A stretch of DNA of 9,312 nt from NCBI GenBank assembly GCA_030592655.1, contig JAUVIQ010000120.1, forward strand, positions 1-9,312. The letters run 5' to 3'. The notes below the pieces were generated by a model. That model searched no databases. It had not been told where the DNA came from and was given only the letters and a program-made list of their open reading frames with translations. How positions within the stretch are numbered: the stretch's first letter is position 1; each line of letters starts with the position of its first letter. Shown here in pieces: positions 7,141 through 9,312 of the stretch. Source of the stretch: Planctomycetales bacterium. Its GTDB lineage: Bacteria; Planctomycetota; Phycisphaerae; SM23-33. The position numbers and the translations under genes were made by a program.

Positions 7141-7817
7141 GCGTTTCATCGAAATCGTCGAACAAACCGCCTTCGGTTACTGTCGTAGCCGCCGGGCGTG
7201 AAGACCTCGAAGGTATTGCAAGTTGCCATGAGGCCGCATTCCCCGGCGAGTTCCTTACGCTGTTGGGGTCGGGCTTTCTGCGGGCCTTTTACCGGTTCTA
7301 TATCGACAATCCTGACGGTATTTGCGTGATGGCGATCGACGGGGAAAACAAGCGAATCATCGGACTGGTTGCCGGAGGAAAACCCGGTTTGCGGGCAGCG
7401 TTCACGAGAAGGCATATTCTGCGCTTTCTGGGTACGTCTTTCTGTAAATTCTTCATCCATCGTCGGGTTCGCCGCCGCCTGGGCGAACACTTTGTCGGAC
7501 TTCTCCGAAAGATCGGGCGAAAGATTCACCTCATACCGCCGGAGAAATATCCGCCGGCGCCGGAAGAGCCGTCAGGAACGTGGTCCAACCTGCTTTCAGT
7601 CTGCACGCATCCTGACTATCGCGGCTGCGGCGTGGGAAAAATGCTCATGGAGGCGTTCCGTATCGAGAGCGGTCGGCGCGGGTACAGTACGATGCGTCTG
7701 AGTGTGCATAACGATAACGATGCAGCCATCGCCATGTATAAAAAAAGCGGGTGGACGCCGATCCTTACCGTACCGAGCGGTACATACTTCAAACGTTCTG
7801 TTGGAAATGAGCCATGA
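7137..7817 (+). CDS. GNAT-family acetyltransferase
   Basis: This is a 226-residue acetyl-CoA-dependent N-acyltransferase. The GTG start overlaps the previous TGA (GTGA), with AGGA twelve bases upstream. Beta strands near residues 13-18 and 62-67 lead to a GLVAGG segment (76-81). The acetyl-CoA pyrophosphate loop is SVCTHPDYRGCGVGKML (154-170), with RGCGVG at 162-167. LSVHNDNDAAIAMYKKSGW (188-206) is the typical final GNAT motif. Between them sits a long, strongly basic insert (about 88-131, including RRH, HRRVRRR and RKIGRKIH) not usual in small GNATs; it may bind membrane or an anionic glycan. Lying between two glycosyltransferases, overlapping both, it probably N-acetylates an amino-sugar intermediate. 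Protein or small-molecule acetylation cannot be excluded. Confidence 0.85.
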   Translation: MSVSSKSSNKPPSVTVVAAGREDLEGIASCHEAAFPGEFLTLLGSGFLRAFYRFYIDNPDGICVMAIDGENKRIIGLVAGGKPGLRAAFTRRHILRFLGTSFCKFFIHRRVRRRLGEHFVGLLRKIGRKIHLIPPEKYPPAPEEPSGTWSNLLSVCTHPDYRGCGVGKMLMEAFRIESGRRGYSTMRLSVHNDNDAAIAMYKKSGWTPILTVPSGTYFKRSVGNEP

Positions 7818-9055
7818 AACTACTGATTCTCACACAATACTTCCCGCCGGAGATGGGCGCGCCGCAGGCGAGACTTTATGAACTGGCGACGCGACTTCGA
7901 GACAAAGGCCATAAGATTACAGTCCTGACGGCCATGCCGAATTATCCGACCGGAAAAGTCTTCGACGGATACCGGCGAAAGATATACTCGCGGGAGGATA
8001 TGGACGGGATTCGCGTCATACGCACGTGGATATATCCGTCGAAATCGTCGCGCACGCTTCCGAGATTGCTGAGTTATATGTCGTTCGTGTTCTCGAGCAT
8101 ATTGCTGGGAATATGGGGCCTGGGCAGGCAGGACGTTGTGCTTTTCGAGAGTCCGCCGCTGTTTCTGGTTCCATCGGGTCTGATTATAGGGCGTGCGACC
8201 GGAGCGCGGATAATCATGAACGTCTCCGACATCTGGCCGGACATCATCGTTCGCATGGGACACACCACGGGCGGGCCTTTCCTGAAAGCGATGTTCTGGC
8301 TGGAGAAATTCGGCTACGAGCATTCGGACGTTGTGGCTTTGACGAACCCCGGAGCGGCGGGTCAGATTAACGAGCGGTTTCCCCGTGTTAGCACGACCGT
8401 AATAAGCAACGGGGTGGACACAAAGTTCTTCAAGCCTGATTTGCGAAGTGGGGATATTCGGGCAAGTCTTGGAGCGGGGCCGGATGATTTTCTCGTCGGT
8501 TACTGCGGGTTGCACGGGTTGGCGCAAGGGCTTGAAGCAACCGTTGAGGCGGCGGAACGACTGAAAGATCGTCCAGAGATCAAGTTTGTCATGGTGGGAG
8601 ATGGTCCGACGAAAGAAGAGTTGGTGACCATGGCGAAAGAGAAGAACCTGACCAACCTGAAGTTCTTCGACCGCAGGCCCAAGAAGGAAATGCCGGCCGT
8701 ACTGGCTTCGTGTGATGTGAGCCTGGTGCCACTGATGACGCAGTTGCCGGGGACTATGCCTTCGAAGGTGTATGAGGCCCTGGCGGCCGGAACGCCGCCG
8801 ATTGTGGCCGGAGGATGCGAAGGCGATGCCCTCGTAACGCAATTCAACGCAGGCAGGACATTCGAACCACTGGACGGAAAAGAAATGGCCGAAGCCATTC
8901 TCGACCTGGTTGAAAACCCCACCGAGTTGCAGCGTGTTCGCCGAAACTGCCTGGAACTGGCAAAACGGTTCGAACGCGACGTTATCGCCAAACAAACGGA
9001 AGCGATTCTCACCGTGGTTGCCGAGCGGCGTCCGCTACCCGATGTTTTATGGTAA
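7814..9055 (+). CDS. Glycosyltransferase family 4, WbuB type
   Basis: This 413-residue GT4 begins with ATG overlapping the GNAT stop (ATGA), and GGAA ten bases upstream can serve as ribosome-binding site. The N-terminus, with QYFPPEMGAPQARL (8-21) and TAMPNYPTGK (39-48), is highly typical of WbuB-type L-fucosamine transferases of O-antigen and capsule loci. Further motifs are NVSDIWPD (136-143), ISNGVDTKFF (197-206), VMVGDGPTKEEL (259-270) and SKVYEALAAGTPP (317-329), which holds the conserved donor-binding Glu. A hydrophobic stretch at about 88-101 may associate with the membrane. It is only distantly similar to the other operon GT, so the two probably add different sugars in sequence. The actual donor is inferred, not shown. 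It is the last gene of the operon, and composition changes right after its stop. Confidence 0.9.
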   Translation: MKLLILTQYFPPEMGAPQARLYELATRLRDKGHKITVLTAMPNYPTGKVFDGYRRKIYSREDMDGIRVIRTWIYPSKSSRTLPRLLSYMSFVFSSILLGIWGLGRQDVVLFESPPLFLVPSGLIIGRATGARIIMNVSDIWPDIIVRMGHTTGGPFLKAMFWLEKFGYEHSDVVALTNPGAAGQINERFPRVSTTVISNGVDTKFFKPDLRSGDIRASLGAGPDDFLVGYCGLHGLAQGLEATVEAAERLKDRPEIKFVMVGDGPTKEELVTMAKEKNLTNLKFFDRRPKKEMPAVLASCDVSLVPLMTQLPGTMPSKVYEALAAGTPPIVAGGCEGDALVTQFNAGRTFEPLDGKEMAEAILDLVENPTELQRVRRNCLELAKRFERDVIAKQTEAILTVVAERRPLPDVLW

Positions 9056-9083
9056 CCGGTTAAGTTCCACAATCCACGGTTAC
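9052..9083. terminator. Possible weak hairpin at operon end
   Basis: GTAACCG (9052-9058) pairs with CGGTTAC (9077-9083), forming a 7-bp stem with an 18-base loop. The stem contains both the TAA of the last glycosyltransferase and the TAA of the opposite-strand regulator remnant. Only GTTTCC follows on the + strand, so evidence for termination is thin. A short palindrome TAACCGGTTA (9053-9062) overlaps it. Confidence 0.25.
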
Positions 9084-9214
9084 GTTTCCATGAAGTCCAG
9101 AGGTACTTTCAGGACTTGAGCTACGTGTTCAAGCCTGTGTTTAGAGACTTTCCCCTCGTTCCTCAAGCGAACCAGTGCCTCACTTCTAGAGCATTTTACA
9201 AAAAGAGTGTCGTG
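9080..9214 (-). pseudogene. C-terminal remnant of a Cro/C1 (XRE)-type HTH regulator
   Basis: On the minus strand a frame without a usable start runs 44 codons from 9214 and ends at TAA (9082-9080). Its later part, from SRSEALVRLR to RLEHVAQVLKVPLDF, lines up without gaps with the recognition helix and closing helices of Cro/C1-type HTH domains, where SR..., LE..A..LGVPLD is the common pattern. The resemblance fades upstream of about 9190, which coincides with a CTAG site at 9186-9189. An in-frame TAG closes the frame at 9217-9215. The likely reading is a small DNA-binding regulator, possibly of a toxin-antitoxin or phage-like kind, cut at its 5' side by the adjacent insertion element. It is convergent with the polysaccharide operon. 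The frame is short and recognised by pattern only, so a chance frame is possible. Confidence 0.45.
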
Positions 9215-9312
9215 CTAGAGATTAATGATCCGATGTATATTCCATGAAGATCGCATCGGCAGATACACGGCGACGTGCCTTGGTGGTGTATGAACAAGGC
9301 GGGAAGACACAA
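9187..9312 (+). mobile_element. Left end of a possible IS630-like insertion sequence
   Basis: The regulator-like similarity ends at CTAG (9186-9189), and IS630-family elements insert at TA, often within CTAG. From there the DNA is AT-rich (21 G/C of 60 at 9181-9240) and leads into a transposase-like start at 9244, a leader length usual for such elements. CTAGAG occurs again at 9215-9220, so the exact end could be there instead. The terminal inverted repeat cannot be confirmed because the other end lies outside the window. Confidence 0.35.
9244..9312 (+). CDS. N-terminus of an IS630-like transposase or HTH protein (partial)
   Basis: A frame opens with ATG and runs 23 codons in frame to the window end. 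The residues MKIASADTRRRALVVYEQG resemble the first helix of the N-terminal helix-turn-helix of IS630-family transposases (start, then DTRxRAxxxYExGxGTQ). Such proteins bind the ends of their element and catalyse cut-and-paste transposition with a DDE domain, which would lie beyond the window. There is no strong ribosome-binding site; the upstream bases are AT-rich. The call rests on a very short stretch. Confidence 0.5.
   Translation, partial: MKIASADTRRRALVVYEQGGKTQ

Noticed and set aside
9056..9247. A 63-codon + strand open frame following the last glycosyltransferase stop in the same phase, ending in an ATGA overlap with the ATG at 9244.
   Set aside because: It has no ATG near its beginning and resembles no family. 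An open frame of this length arises by chance fairly often, and the opposite-strand frame shows a much better family pattern.
1..9312. CRISPR arrays, tRNA or rRNA genes, riboswitches.
   Set aside because: I saw no short regularly spaced repeats, no cloverleaf-like or conserved rRNA sequence and no leader long enough for a riboswitch.

Overview
This window is a slice of a bacterial surface-polysaccharide (exopolysaccharide, capsule or O-antigen type) biosynthesis locus, with all complete genes on the + strand. It ends at what looks like the edge of an insertion sequence. The organism cannot be named from this sequence. Moderately high GC (about 60% in hand-counted lines of the main operon), an uneven Shine-Dalgarno signal and the gene content suggest an environmental Gram-negative-type bacterium. 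A Planctomycetota/PVC member is possible, but that is only an impression.

Left block (1-1540). The window opens on a ribosome-binding site and the first 46 codons of an oxidoreductase gene. That copy breaks off abruptly at about position 150. After 142 bases of unexplained sequence comes a complete, lower-GC family-4 glycosyltransferase gene (293-1480). Its stop codon lies in the stem of a strong inverted repeat followed by TTTT, a probable intrinsic terminator. Then the same oxidoreductase start reappears, this time intact. The glycosyltransferase therefore sits between two 138-bp direct repeats, which looks like a recombination or cassette-insertion scar.

Main block (1541-9055). Five tightly packed genes read as one operon: a two-domain (medium-chain dehydrogenase plus Gfo/Idh/MocA) oxidoreductase, a heparinase II/III or alginate-lyase-like protein without a visible export signal, a GT4 glycosyltransferase, a GNAT acetyltransferase, and a second GT4 of WbuB type. 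The gaps are 37 and 4 bases, followed by two 4-base start/stop overlaps (GTGA and ATGA). Inferred joint role: the oxidoreductase and acetyltransferase make or decorate a nucleotide-linked (perhaps N-acetylated amino) sugar, the glycosyltransferases add sugars to a lipid-linked repeat unit, and the heparinase-like protein modifies or cleaves uronate-type linkages. No initiating transferase, flippase, polymerase or export gene is in the window, so the locus continues beyond it.

Right block (9056-9312). GC drops here. A minus-strand remnant reads like the C-terminal half of a Cro/C1 (XRE)-type regulator. It runs into a CTAG site, after which a + strand frame opens with an IS630-like transposase N-terminus and leaves the window. 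The likeliest reading is an insertion element interrupting a small regulator gene just past the operon.
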